A stretch of 64,000 bases of DNA from Stappia stellulata DSM 5886. GTDB lineage: Bacteria > Pseudomonadota > Alphaproteobacteria > Rhizobiales > Stappiaceae. Positions 9,054 through 18,153 of the stretch are shown here, one piece after another (the stretch's first letter is position 1; the number at the start of each line of letters is the position of its first letter). Made by a program: the position numbers and the translations under genes. The stretch spans positions 724,587-788,586 of the forward strand of contig NZ_AUIM01000004.1 of assembly GCF_000423705.1 (NCBI RefSeq), read 5' to 3'. The notes beneath the pieces are model-generated. The model had not been told where the DNA came from, did not search any database, and worked only from the letters and a program-made list of their open reading frames with translations.

Positions 9054-9962
9054 TCAGCCGGCGTGGTGGGCATGCCAGTGCCAGGCGATGTCGATGCGGC
9101 GCGCGACCCAGGCGTCCTCGTGGGCAGCGACATAGTCGAGGAAGCGCGCAAGCGCCGCCGCGCGGCCCGGACGGCCCGCCAGCCGGCAATGCAGGCCGAC
9201 CGACATCATCTTCGGCGCGCCCGCCTCGCCTTCGGCATGGAGCGTGTCGAAGGTGTCCTTCAGGTAGGTGAAGAACTGGTCGCCGGCGTTGAAGCCCTGC
9301 GGCGTGGCAAAGCGCATGTCGTTGGCATCCAGCGTATAGGGAATGACCAGATGCGGCGCCGACGGGCCCTCGACCCAATAGGGAAGATCGTCGGCGTAAC
9401 TGTCGGAATCATAGAGGAAGCCACCCTCCTCCATCACAAGGTCGCGGGTGTGCTCGGACGAGCGCCCCGTGTACCAGCCAAGCGGACGCGAGCCGGTCAC
9501 TTCCTCGTGGATGCGGATCGCCTCGTCCATGTGGCGGCGCTCGTCGTCGCGCGAGAAATCCTTGTATTCGATCCACTTCAGCCCGTGGGAGGCGATTTCC
9601 CATCCGGCCTCGTTCATCGCCTCGACCGCTTGCGGATTGCGTTGAAGCGCGGTGGCGACGCCATAGACGGTGAGCGGCATGGCGCGGCTCGTGAACATCC
9701 GCCACAGCCGCCAGAAGCCGGCACGCGCGCCGTATTCGTAGATCGATTCCATGTTCATGTGGCGCTGGCGCGTCCAGGCCGCCGCCCCGACGATCTCCGA
9801 CAGAAACGCCTCGGAGTGCGTGTCGCCATGCAGGATGCAGTTCTCGCCGCCCTCTTCGTAGTTAAGGACGAACTGAATCGCGACCTTGGCGCCATTCGGC
9901 CATTGCGGGTCGGGCGTCTCGCGTCCGTAACCGATCAGATCGCGCGGATAGATGTCGCTCAT
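9054..9962 (-). CDS. puuE: Allantoinase PuuE (polysaccharide deacetylase fold)
   Basis: A 302-residue cofactor-independent allantoinase, which opens allantoin to allantoate in purine and ureide breakdown. The N-terminus MSDIYPRDLIGYGRETPDPQWPNGAKVAIQFVLNYEEGGEN is diagnostic of PuuE, as are LGWYTGRSSEHTR and the DDLPYWVEG segment. The start at 9962 follows the family N-terminus; a frame from 10004 adds 14 non-conserved residues. No other purine catabolic gene is adjacent, so pathway context is missing here. Confidence 0.9.
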   Translation of the reverse strand: MSDIYPRDLIGYGRETPDPQWPNGAKVAIQFVLNYEEGGENCILHGDTHSEAFLSEIVGAAAWTRQRHMNMESIYEYGARAGFWRLWRMFTSRAMPLTVYGVATALQRNPQAVEAMNEAGWEIASHGLKWIEYKDFSRDDERRHMDEAIRIHEEVTGSRPLGWYTGRSSEHTRDLVMEEGGFLYDSDSYADDLPYWVEGPSAPHLVIPYTLDANDMRFATPQGFNAGDQFFTYLKDTFDTLHAEGEAGAPKMMSVGLHCRLAGRPGRAAALARFLDYVAAHEDAWVARRIDIAWHWHAHHAG

Positions 9963-10064
9963 GGAAATGGATCCCGTGTTCGCCCCCGGCGGGGGTGATC
10001 GCATGCTGTTGCGAAGAAACCCAAAACCCGACCGCGATGCAAGACATTCCCACGATCGGAAGTT

Positions 10065-10484
10065 TTAGCGCACCCGCACGCGGACCGGCTGGAGCGCGGG
10101 CCGGAGCCCGGACAGACCGGCGGCGAAGCCCTCGTCGGCGCGCTCGCGCGTGCCGCCCTTGCCGCCGCTGTCGCCGCGGTCCTCACCGGGCAGCGCCATG
10201 ATGGCCGCTCCCATCGCCGCCGAACACAGCGTGATCATCAGCCCGAACAGCAGGACGACGATCGGCAGCACCGGATTGTCGGAATTGAGGATGAGGCTGC
10301 GCAGGTTCGCCGTGTCGAAATACATCAGGCCACCCAGCACCATCACCGAGACGAAGGCGCCGATCAGCCAGTTGATCGCCAGAAGCCGAAAGAAGGGAGA
10401 GGCCCAAAGGCCGCGCAGGCTGCCGGGCGTGGTGCTCTGCGCCTCGCCCGAAGTCGCGTCTCGACCGGTTTCGTCAATCGCCAT
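10065..10484 (-). CDS. Small two-helix membrane protein, unknown function
   Basis: A 139-residue protein that I do not recognise. After a polar N-terminus of about 25 residues there are two clear membrane helices (LAINWLIGAFVSVMVLGGLMY, and PVLPIVVLLFGLMITLCSAA into the following alanines), then a Gly/Arg-rich tail of about 40 residues. The start at 10484 has GGAG eight bases upstream. It diverges from the PadR gene across a 347-base region. Confidence 0.6.
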   Translation of the reverse strand: MAIDETGRDATSGEAQSTTPGSLRGLWASPFFRLLAINWLIGAFVSVMVLGGLMYFDTANLRSLILNSDNPVLPIVVLLFGLMITLCSAAMGAAIMALPGEDRGDSGGKGGTRERADEGFAAGLSGLRPALQPVRVRVR

Positions 10485-10831
10485 CGGTTTTCTCCACCTG
10501 TCTCGCGCACGCATGTCGCCGCGAAAGCCGCTACACAAAACTGTAGCCGGGGACCATTTAATGTCCACGCGGCCCTTTGGCGCAGCCCTGTCGCTGGCCC
10601 CGCACGATCGATCCTTTCCCGATTCTGTCGCCTCCGCCGTCCAATTCAAGGCTCCGCGGGAAAATTTACGCAGGGTCTTGCGTCATTTTCGCAAGCCTAT
10701 ATATACAGCGAGGATATATCAGATCGATATATAACGACTTGCGAATATTGCAGAGCAGTCCCGCGGGCGCCGGCGAACCGGACGCTTGGCACGCGACCGG
10801 TCAGGGACGGCAATCGGAAAGGACGAACCTC
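10485..10831. promoter_or_regulatory. Divergent intergenic region with PadR-type operator
   Basis: No gene is seen in this gap. From 10688 to 10745 it holds an inverted repeat, TTCGCAAG (10688-10695) against CTTGCGAA (10738-10745). Between them lie AT-rich repeats: TATATATAC, the perfect palindrome GATATATC and GATATATAAC. The cluster is about 90 bases upstream of the PadR start and is the likely autoregulatory and efflux-control site. Bases 10485-10687 show nothing else clear. Confidence 0.5.
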
Positions 10832-11383
10832 ATGAGCGTACGGACCCTGTGTCTCGCGATCCTCAACTTTGGCGACGCCACCGGCTACGAGATCCGCAAG
10901 CTCTCCACCGAGGGTCGCTACGGCTATTTCGTCGACGCCAGCTTCGGTTCGATCTATCCCGCCCTTGCCCGCCTTGAGGCCGACGGTCTGGTGACGGTTC
11001 GCGAGGAAGCACAAAGCGGCAAGCCGTCGCGAAAGGTCTATTCCATCACCGAGGCCGGTCGCGCCGCGTTTATCGCGGCACTGAGCGAAACGCCCGCGCC
11101 AGATACCTTCCGTTCGCCGTTCCTTCTCGTTGCCATGTGCGCGGATCTCGTCAGTCCGCAGACCATCCGCTCGGCCATCGACCATCGAATGCAGAACCTG
11201 CATGACGAACTCGCCAAACTCGACGGCATCGCGCAGGAGTGCGGCCACGAACCGACGAACTTCATTCTCGACTACGGGCGTCACTGCATCCGTCAAGACA
11301 TTGCCTTCCTGGCCGAAAACCGCGCAAGGCTCGAGACCCTCGACCAACATACCGCCGCAGCCCTTCCCGCTGCAGCCGAGTAG
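10832..11383 (+). CDS. PadR-family transcriptional regulator
   Basis: A 183-residue regulator with the PadR winged helix: the opening MSVRTLCLAILNFGDATGYEI, FGSIYPALARLEADGLV as recognition helix and wing, and a helical C-terminal dimerisation region. PadR repressors commonly control efflux pumps and respond to phenolics or drugs. The start at 10832 has AAGGA upstream and gives the normal N-terminus; a frame from 10577 runs through the operator region. The RND adaptor gene starts 24 bases after the stop, so this looks like the first gene of a self-regulated efflux operon. Confidence 0.88.
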   Translation: MSVRTLCLAILNFGDATGYEIRKLSTEGRYGYFVDASFGSIYPALARLEADGLVTVREEAQSGKPSRKVYSITEAGRAAFIAALSETPAPDTFRSPFLLVAMCADLVSPQTIRSAIDHRMQNLHDELAKLDGIAQECGHEPTNFILDYGRHCIRQDIAFLAENRARLETLDQHTAAALPAAAE

Positions 11384-11407
11384 AAAACGCCCCGGAGACA
11401 TCAGGTC

Positions 11408-12511
11408 ATGACGATCCGCTTTTCCCACATTCTCGCGGTGGCAATCACCGCCGCCGTCGCCGGCTGGATGTGGACCGGCACCTACATCGAGGGCGGGCGC
11501 GCCGATGCCGCCAACGCCACGCCGCCGCCGGCGGAACGCAGCAGCGAGCAGGATGGCACTCCGTTTCGCGTCGCCGTGCGCGACATTGCGGCCGAGGAGC
11601 GCAGCTCGGTGCTGGTGATCCGGGGCCGCACGGAAGCCGAGGCATCGGTGGCGGTGCGCGCGGAAACCACGGGCCGCGTGGCGCAACGCAAGGTCGCCGA
11701 AGGTCAGCGCGTGGAGCGCGACGACGTGCTTTGCGTGCTCGACAAGGGAGCCCGGCAGGCCAAGGTTCTGGAGGCGGAAGCGCGGTTGGCGCAGGCGAAA
11801 CTCGACCACTCGGCCGCAACGCAGCTGCAGGACAAGGGCTTTACGGCGCAAACCCGCGTCGCGGCACTCAAGGCGGCCATGGACGCCGCCGCCGCCATGC
11901 TTGAGGAACAGCAGCTTGAGCTGTCGCGCACCGTTATCACCGCGCCGATCGGCGGCGTGGTGGAAAGCCCGATGGTCGAGACCGGAACCATCCTCGCCAC
12001 GGGCCAGGTCTGCGCGACGCTGATCGACGCCGATCCGGTTCTTGCCATCGGCCAGGTCTCGGAACGCGACGTCGGCAAGCTTGAAATCGGCCAGGCGGCC
12101 GAGGTCGAACTGGTCACCGGCGAGACCGTCAACGGCGCGATCCGCTACATCGCGCCTGCGGCGGAGGATGCGACCCGCACCTTCCGCGTGGAAATCGAGA
12201 TCGCCAATCCCGACGGCGCGGTGCGCGACGGCATCACCGCCACCGCGCGGGTTCCGCTCGCGATGCAAAAGGCGCACCGGCTGAGCTCGGGCATCCTGAC
12301 GCTCAACGACGCCGGCACGCTCGGTGTGCGGGCAGTGACCGACGACAACACGGTCGTCTTTCACCCCGTCACGATCCTGGGCGGCGACACGGACGGCATC
12401 TGGGTGTCCGGACTGCCGCAGACGCTCTCTGTGATCACCGCCGGGCAGGACTACGTAATCGAAGGCCAGACCGTCGAGGCGGTGCGGCAAGTGGCGGAGA
12501 TGCCGAAATGA
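11408..12511 (+). CDS. RND efflux periplasmic adaptor (membrane fusion protein)
   Basis: A 367-residue HlyD/AcrA-type adaptor. An N-terminal signal or anchor (AVAITAAVAGWMWTG) leads into a biotinyl-lipoyl-like half-motif (VRAETTGRVAQRKVAEGQ), a short coiled-coil hairpin rich in Ala and Glu (residues about 110-170), the second lipoyl half (VITAPIGGVVESPMVE) and beta-barrel domains. It links the inner-membrane RND pump to an outer-membrane channel, which is not encoded here. The start is 24 bases after padR and the stop overlaps the pump start by four bases (ATGA). Confidence 0.9.
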   Translation: MTIRFSHILAVAITAAVAGWMWTGTYIEGGRADAANATPPPAERSSEQDGTPFRVAVRDIAAEERSSVLVIRGRTEAEASVAVRAETTGRVAQRKVAEGQRVERDDVLCVLDKGARQAKVLEAEARLAQAKLDHSAATQLQDKGFTAQTRVAALKAAMDAAAAMLEEQQLELSRTVITAPIGGVVESPMVETGTILATGQVCATLIDADPVLAIGQVSERDVGKLEIGQAAEVELVTGETVNGAIRYIAPAAEDATRTFRVEIEIANPDGAVRDGITATARVPLAMQKAHRLSSGILTLNDAGTLGVRAVTDDNTVVFHPVTILGGDTDGIWVSGLPQTLSVITAGQDYVIEGQTVEAVRQVAEMPK

Positions 12512-15500
12512 TCGACATGCTCGAAAGCATCCTGCGTCGTCCGCGCACGGTCCTCACCCTCATGGCGGTGATGGTGACAGCCGGCATTCTTGCCTATATC
12601 GCCATCCCCAAGGAAGCCGACCCGGATATCGACGTGCCCGTGTTCTATGTCTCCGTGACACAGCAGGGCATTTCGCCGGAAGATGCCGAACGTCTGCTCG
12701 CCCGGCCGATGGAAACCGCCCTGCGCGGTCTCGACGGCCTGAAGGAAATCACTGCGGTCGCCTCGGAAAGCCATCTGGGCATCGTGCTGGAATTCGACAT
12801 CTCCTTCGACAAGGACAAGGCGCTCGCCGATGTCCGCGACAAGGTCGACCAGGCGAAGGCGAAGCTGCCCGAGGAGGCCGAGGAACCGACGATCTCGGAA
12901 ACGAATTTCGCGCTGCAACCGACGATCTACGTCGCGCTGTCGGGCGCGGTGCCCGAACGCACGCTCTATCAGCACGCGCGGCGGCTGAAGGACGAGATCG
13001 AGGCAGTCCCGACCGTGCTGGAGGCGGAACTTTCCGGCCACCGGGAAGAGCTGCTCGAGGTCGTGATCGATTCCATGAAGCTGGAATCCTATCGCGTCAC
13101 CCAACAGGATCTGCTGACCTCGCTGTCGCAGAACAACCAGCTCGTGCCGGCCGGCTTCCTCGACAACGGCCAGGGCCGCTTCAACGTCAAGGTGCCCGGT
13201 CTCCTGGAGAACGCCGAAGACGTCTATTCGCTGCCGATCAAGCAATCGGGCGAAGGCGTCGTCACGCTCGGCGACATCGGCGAGATCCGCCGCACCTTCA
13301 AGGATCCGACGAGTTTCAACCGCGTCAACGGCAAGCCGGCGATCACGATCAACGTCGTGAAGCGCAAGGGCACCAACATCATCGAGAACAATGCCTCCGT
13401 GCGCGAGGTCGTGGACAGCGCGACCAGCGACTGGCCGGACGCGATCCGCGTCGACTACCTGCTCGACAAGTCGGAAAACATCTTCGAGATCCTGGGATCG
13501 CTGCAATCGTCGATCATGACCGCCATCTTCCTGGTGATGATCCTCGTGATCTGGGCGCTCGGTCCGAAGTCCGCGCTGCTCGTGGGCATCTCGATTCCGA
13601 CGTCCTTCATGATCGGCTTCCTGATCCTGTCGACAATCGGCATGACCGTGAACACCATGGTGATGTTCGGCCTGGTGCTCACCGTCGGCATGCTGGTCGA
13701 CGGGGCCATCGTCATGGTGGAATACGCCGACCGCAAGATCGCGGAAGGCATGCCCGCGCAGGAAGCCTATATCCGCGCCTCCAGGCTGATGTTCTGGCCG
13801 ATCGTCTCCTCCACGGCGACGACGCTGGCCGCCTTTCTGCCGATGCTTCTGTGGCCGGGGGTCGCGGGCGAGTTCATGAGCTACCTGCCGATCATGGTGG
13901 TGATCGTGCTTTCCGCCTCGCTGCTGACGGCGCTCGTGTTCCTGCCGGTCACCGGCGTGGTGCTGTCGGGCGCGATCTCCGCAATCGGGCGCCATGCGGC
14001 CGCCGTGCTGGCGGGCATGGTCGGCCTTGCCGTCGCCCTTGCGGTGGCGCTCCTTCCCGTCGGGCTTCCGCAGGCGGCGCTCATCCCGCTCGGCGTCGCG
14101 GCAGGCCTCGGCCTTGGCGTGCTCTCCTTCCGGCTGTTCAAGCCGGTCGTGGCCCGCTCGCGCGCCCGGGCGCAACGCCTGGCGGATCGGGAGCAGACCG
14201 CCGCCCGGCAATTGTCGGCGGACGCGCATTTCGATCCTCAGACGGTGACGGGCGCAACCGGTTCCTACGTCCGCTTTCTGAGCTTTGCCGCCGGAACGGC
14301 GCTCGGCAACGTGCTGACGCTTGGCGCGGTCATCGCCATCGCGGGCGGAATAACGCTGTATTTCCAGCAAAACATGCAGGGCATCGAGTTCTTCGTCGAC
14401 GACGAACCGGATGCCGCCGTGATCCTGGTTTCGGGACGCGGCAACTTCTCGGTGCGCGAGGCGCTCGACCTCGTCGACGACGTCGAAGCGGTGGTGCTCA
14501 CCGTGCCGGGCATCGACAACGTGGTGATGAACGCGACCGCCGGCGGCGGCGGGGGCGGCGGCGACATGCTGGGCGGGGTCCAGGACAAGCCCGCCGACGT
14601 TATCGGCGAGCTGAACATCGAGCTGGCCGATTTCTGCTGCCGGCGCAAGGCGGAGGATATTTTCGCCGAAATCCGCGAACGCACCGCCCCCCTGCCCGGC
14701 ATCAAGGTCGAGGTGCGCAAGATCGAGGGTGGCCCGCCGACCGGCAAGGATGTGAACCTGCAAGTCACCTCGACGAGCTACGACGACGCTGTCGCCGCCG
14801 TCGCCCGCGTGCGCGACCATGTCAATGCAATGGACGGCCTGCAGGACCGCGAGGACAGCCGTCCTCTGCCCGGAATCGAATGGCAGATCACCATCGACCG
14901 CGAGCAGGCCGGCCGCTTCCAGGCCGGCATCGGCTCGGTCGGCGCGATGGTGCAGCTCGTCACCAACGGCGTGTTGATCGGCAAGTACCGGCCCGACGAT
15001 TCCGAGGACGAGGTCGATATCCGCGTGCGCCTGCCGGAAACGGAGCGCACGCTCGACCGTTTCGACAGCTTGCGTCTGCAGACCGACCTCGGACTTGTGC
15101 CGCTGTCGAACTTCATCGACCGCCAGCCGCAGCAGAAAGTGACCTCGATCACCCGCCGCGACGGCCTCTACGCAATGGACGTGAAGGCCAATGTGGCAAG
15201 CGACGCAACCATCACCACCGACGACGGCGTGACGCGCGCAGCGACCGCCGACGACAAGGTGAAGGAGCTTCAGGCGTGGCTCGACGGCGAGAGCTTCCCG
15301 GACAATGTGTTCCTGACGTTCCGGGGCGCCGAGGAAGACCAGAAGGAGTCCGGCGAATTCCTGGTGAAGGCGATGGTTGGGTCGCTGTTCCTGATGTTCA
15401 TCATCCTGGTGACCCAGTTCAACAGCTTCTACCAGACGATCCTGACGCTCTCGACAGTGATCATGTCGGTCTTCGGCGTGCTGCTCGGCATGGCGGTGAT

Positions 15501-16122
15501 GGGACAGAAGTTCTCCATCATCATGACCGGCACCGGCGTCGTCGCGCTTGCCGGCATTGTCGTCAACAACGCCATCGTGCTGATCGACACCTACAACCGC
15601 TTCCGGGACGACGGGATCGAGCCGATAGAAGCGATCCTGAAGACCTCGGCCCAGCGCGTCCGGCCGGTGCTGCTGACCACCACCACCACCATCGCCGGCC
15701 TGATCCCGATGATGACGATGGTCAATTTCGACTTTTTCAACCGCGTCATCGAGGTGGGGTCGATCACCGCCGTTTGGTGGGTGCAACTGTCGACGGCGAT
15801 CATCTTCGGCCTCGGGTTCTCCACGATCCTGACGCTGATCATGATCCCGACGATGCTGGCGGTTCCGACCGTCTGGAGCCGCCTCTTCACCCGGCGCAGG
15901 GGGTCGCAAGGGGATGCGGAAACCGGCACCGCCGCGGCCGAGACGTCCCCGGCCGCACCGGGACCGCAGTTACCGCCGACGCCAGCGGATGCCGCCTTCG
16001 GGACAAGGGTTTCAACGACCCCCGCGCCGGCCAATGTCACACCCATCGGCAAGAAGGCGGCTGCAAAAGAAGACGCAGCAGCGCACGGCAACCGGGACGA
16101 CCTGCCGCAGGCGGCCGAGTAA
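12508..16122 (+). CDS. RND family efflux permease with extra central membrane segment
   Basis: A 1204-residue resistance-nodulation-division pump, longer than the usual 1020-1050. N-terminal helix, then periplasmic porter domain and TM2-6. The TM4 proton-relay motif reads MLVDGAIVMVEYADRK, so only the first of the AcrB Asp pair is present. TM10 reads VVNNAIVLIDTYNR, with Asn at the AcrB Lys position. Between TM6 and TM7 (residues about 490-585) there is an insertion containing two hydrophobic stretches rich in Ala, Val, Leu and Gly plus an Arg-rich loop. A run of seven glycines lies near residue 680. The C-terminus after the last helix is a Pro/Ala-rich tail. Substrate unknown. Confidence 0.9.
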   Translation: MIDMLESILRRPRTVLTLMAVMVTAGILAYIAIPKEADPDIDVPVFYVSVTQQGISPEDAERLLARPMETALRGLDGLKEITAVASESHLGIVLEFDISFDKDKALADVRDKVDQAKAKLPEEAEEPTISETNFALQPTIYVALSGAVPERTLYQHARRLKDEIEAVPTVLEAELSGHREELLEVVIDSMKLESYRVTQQDLLTSLSQNNQLVPAGFLDNGQGRFNVKVPGLLENAEDVYSLPIKQSGEGVVTLGDIGEIRRTFKDPTSFNRVNGKPAITINVVKRKGTNIIENNASVREVVDSATSDWPDAIRVDYLLDKSENIFEILGSLQSSIMTAIFLVMILVIWALGPKSALLVGISIPTSFMIGFLILSTIGMTVNTMVMFGLVLTVGMLVDGAIVMVEYADRKIAEGMPAQEAYIRASRLMFWPIVSSTATTLAAFLPMLLWPGVAGEFMSYLPIMVVIVLSASLLTALVFLPVTGVVLSGAISAIGRHAAAVLAGMVGLAVALAVALLPVGLPQAALIPLGVAAGLGLGVLSFRLFKPVVARSRARAQRLADREQTAARQLSADAHFDPQTVTGATGSYVRFLSFAAGTALGNVLTLGAVIAIAGGITLYFQQNMQGIEFFVDDEPDAAVILVSGRGNFSVREALDLVDDVEAVVLTVPGIDNVVMNATAGGGGGGGDMLGGVQDKPADVIGELNIELADFCCRRKAEDIFAEIRERTAPLPGIKVEVRKIEGGPPTGKDVNLQVTSTSYDDAVAAVARVRDHVNAMDGLQDREDSRPLPGIEWQITIDREQAGRFQAGIGSVGAMVQLVTNGVLIGKYRPDDSEDEVDIRVRLPETERTLDRFDSLRLQTDLGLVPLSNFIDRQPQQKVTSITRRDGLYAMDVKANVASDATITTDDGVTRAATADDKVKELQAWLDGESFPDNVFLTFRGAEEDQKESGEFLVKAMVGSLFLMFIILVTQFNSFYQTILTLSTVIMSVFGVLLGMAVMGQKFSIIMTGTGVVALAGIVVNNAIVLIDTYNRFRDDGIEPIEAILKTSAQRVRPVLLTTTTTIAGLIPMMTMVNFDFFNRVIEVGSITAVWWVQLSTAIIFGLGFSTILTLIMIPTMLAVPTVWSRLFTRRRGSQGDAETGTAAAETSPAAPGPQLPPTPADAAFGTRVSTTPAPANVTPIGKKAAAKEDAAAHGNRDDLPQAAE

Positions 16123-16150
16123 CAGCGGTCAGCAGGGCGTCATGAAAAAG

Positions 16151-16186
16151 GCCGGCGAGGAGCAATCTCCGCCGGCTTTTTTGTTT
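16151..16186 (+). terminator. Intrinsic terminator of the padR-RND operon
   Basis: GCCGGCG and CGCCGGC form a stem extended by GGAG/CTCC with one bulged base, followed by TTTTTTGTTT. It lies 28 bases after the RND stop and is positioned to end the operon. Confidence 0.8.
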
Positions 16187-16215
16187 GTCCGGTCCCCCGA
16201 ACCAAAGGCCCTGGC

Positions 16216-17970
16216 CTATTCAGCCGGTCTTTCGTTCGCCGCCGTGGCGTTCGTCCTCGTCCCGCCCTCTTCCGGGACGGTCGGGTGGATTTCCGCCTCG
16301 GCCTTCTCGGCCGCCTCGCGTTCGGATTCGCGAAGCAGCCAGCGTTCGATGCGCACGTCGAGCATCCTCGCCTTTTCGTCGCGCATCGCGAGTTCCTGCG
16401 CCAGATCGCGATAAAGAGAAACGGCGATCATGATCATCAAAAGCATGAACGGAAACGCCGCGACGATGGAGGCGGTCCTCAGGCTTTCCAGCCCGCCGGT
16501 GAGCAGGAGCACCACGACCATCAGCAATTGCAACGTGCCCCAAAGCAGCCGCACCGCCCGGGTGGGGTTGAGCACGCCCTTCGACGTGAACATGCCGAGC
16601 ACGAAGGTCGCCGAGTCCGCCGAAGTCACGAGGAACATGCCAACCAGCAGGATCGACGCCAGGGTCAGCACGTTGCTGCCAGGCAGCTGTTCGAGCAGGA
16701 CGTAGAGACCGGACGGCACCTCCGCGGCCACCGCATCGGCGATGCCCGCATGCTCGTAAATCTCGAAATGCAGGGCAGCCCCGCCGAATGTCGAAAACCA
16801 CAGCATGCTGAGCGCGACCGGCACGATCATCACGCCAAGCACGAATTCGCGTATCGTCCGCCCCCGCGAGATCCGCGCGATGAAACTCCCGACGAAGGGC
16901 GCCCAGCTCAGCCCCCAGGCCCAGTAGAACAGCGTCCATTGCTCGACCCAGTCACCGTTGGAATACGGCGAGGTGACGAGGCTCATCTGCATGATGGTGC
17001 CCAGGTACTCCCCCAGGGTCTGTGTCATCACACCGAAGATGAAGGACGTCGGTCCGAAGACCAGCACGAAGCCGAGCAGCGTCGCCGCCAAGAGCATGTT
17101 GGCGTTGCTCAAGAGCCGCACGCCCCGGTCGAGCGGGGTCATGGCCGATAGCATGAACAAGCCGCCGACGACGGCGACGATCACCAATTGCGCGGAAAAG
17201 CCGAAGGGGATCCCCGCCAGCCGCGCAATGCCGCTGTTGATCTGAAGCGCGCCGAGCCCCAGGGTCGTTGCCACGCCGAAGACGGTCGACACCACGGTCA
17301 GCACATCGATGGCCTTGCCCCAGCCACCGTCCACACGATCCCCGATGAGCGGTCGGAGCGTCTCGCTGATCAGGCCGTGGCTGTCGTGGCGGAACCGGAC
17401 ATAGGCAATGGCGAGCCCCACCAGCGTGAAGTTCGCCCACTGGTGCAGGCCCCAATGGAAGAAGGCATAGCGCATGCCGGTCTGCGCAGCCGAAACGGTG
17501 CGCGGCATTCCGTCGTCGAGCGGCGGATCGGTGAAATGCATGATCGGTTCGGCGACACCCCAGAACACCAGCCCGACGCCCATCCCGCCGGAAAAGATCA
17601 TCGCCAGCCAGCTCGCAAAGGAGAACTCGGGTGGGGCGTCCGCCGGGCCGAGCTTGATGGACCCCATCCGCGACAGCGCCAGGACCAGCATGAAGCCGAC
17701 AAATCCGGTCGTGACCAGAACGTACATCCAGCCGACATTCGTCGCGGTCGCATGCAGGAGCTCCTGCGCGACGCGCTGGACGGTGTCGGGCGCGAGGCTC
17801 GTCATGACGACGAAGATCAGCACGATCCCCGCCGAGACGCGCAACACCGCGCCGACATCGCCGAGACTGAACGCCTCGAAATTTATGGGCCGTTTCAAGT
17901 GCCGCCCTCCTTTCGCGTCGGTCGGCGCGGGAGCCCCGCGCGCCTCATGGTCCGGCTGCGACGTGCTCAT
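16216..17970 (-). CDS. BCCT-family transporter (betaine/choline/carnitine type)
   Basis: A 584-residue inner-membrane protein with twelve or so hydrophobic helices and the family motif GMGVGLVFWGVAEPIMHF, plus the Trp-rich segment FYWAWGLSWAPFVGSFIARISRGRTIREF. BCCT carriers import quaternary ammonium compounds such as glycine betaine, choline or carnitine, usually with sodium or proton coupling. The C-terminal tail is charged and cytoplasmic. The true start may be the in-frame TTG at 17898 (560 residues), which has a strong AAAGGAGG site seven bases upstream; the ATG at 17970 has only a weak one. Ligand cannot be assigned. Confidence 0.92.
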   Translation of the reverse strand: MSTSQPDHEARGAPAPTDAKGGRHLKRPINFEAFSLGDVGAVLRVSAGIVLIFVVMTSLAPDTVQRVAQELLHATATNVGWMYVLVTTGFVGFMLVLALSRMGSIKLGPADAPPEFSFASWLAMIFSGGMGVGLVFWGVAEPIMHFTDPPLDDGMPRTVSAAQTGMRYAFFHWGLHQWANFTLVGLAIAYVRFRHDSHGLISETLRPLIGDRVDGGWGKAIDVLTVVSTVFGVATTLGLGALQINSGIARLAGIPFGFSAQLVIVAVVGGLFMLSAMTPLDRGVRLLSNANMLLAATLLGFVLVFGPTSFIFGVMTQTLGEYLGTIMQMSLVTSPYSNGDWVEQWTLFYWAWGLSWAPFVGSFIARISRGRTIREFVLGVMIVPVALSMLWFSTFGGAALHFEIYEHAGIADAVAAEVPSGLYVLLEQLPGSNVLTLASILLVGMFLVTSADSATFVLGMFTSKGVLNPTRAVRLLWGTLQLLMVVVLLLTGGLESLRTASIVAAFPFMLLMIMIAVSLYRDLAQELAMRDEKARMLDVRIERWLLRESEREAAEKAEAEIHPTVPEEGGTRTNATAANERPAE

Positions 17971-18153
17971 GCCGTTTCGGCGCCTTCGAGAGACAGCGTC
18001 ACGCTCGGGAGCACCACGAGGAAATACCCGATTCCGGAAGAGCTTACGAATTCGACGTCAGGCAGGCGCTCGCGGCGGGCCGCATGCGCACGCCAAGAGC
18101 ACACCGGCCAGGCAAGCGACCAAAAGGCATTTGTGTCGGCGCGCGCCGTTCCC

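Noticed and set aside
8851-9378. 175-codon frame overlapping the repeat element and puuE
   Set aside because: Runs through the palindromic repeat and opposite-frame puuE; no domain.
10697-12490. 597-codon minus-strand frame across padR and the adaptor
   Set aside because: Shadow of two well-supported genes; composition is His/Gly/Arg-rich with no fold.
12451-15909. 1152-codon open frame antisense to the RND pump
   Set aside because: Low-complexity Arg/His/Asp-rich translation without a domain, exactly opposite a full RND gene; a product of high GC and codon bias.
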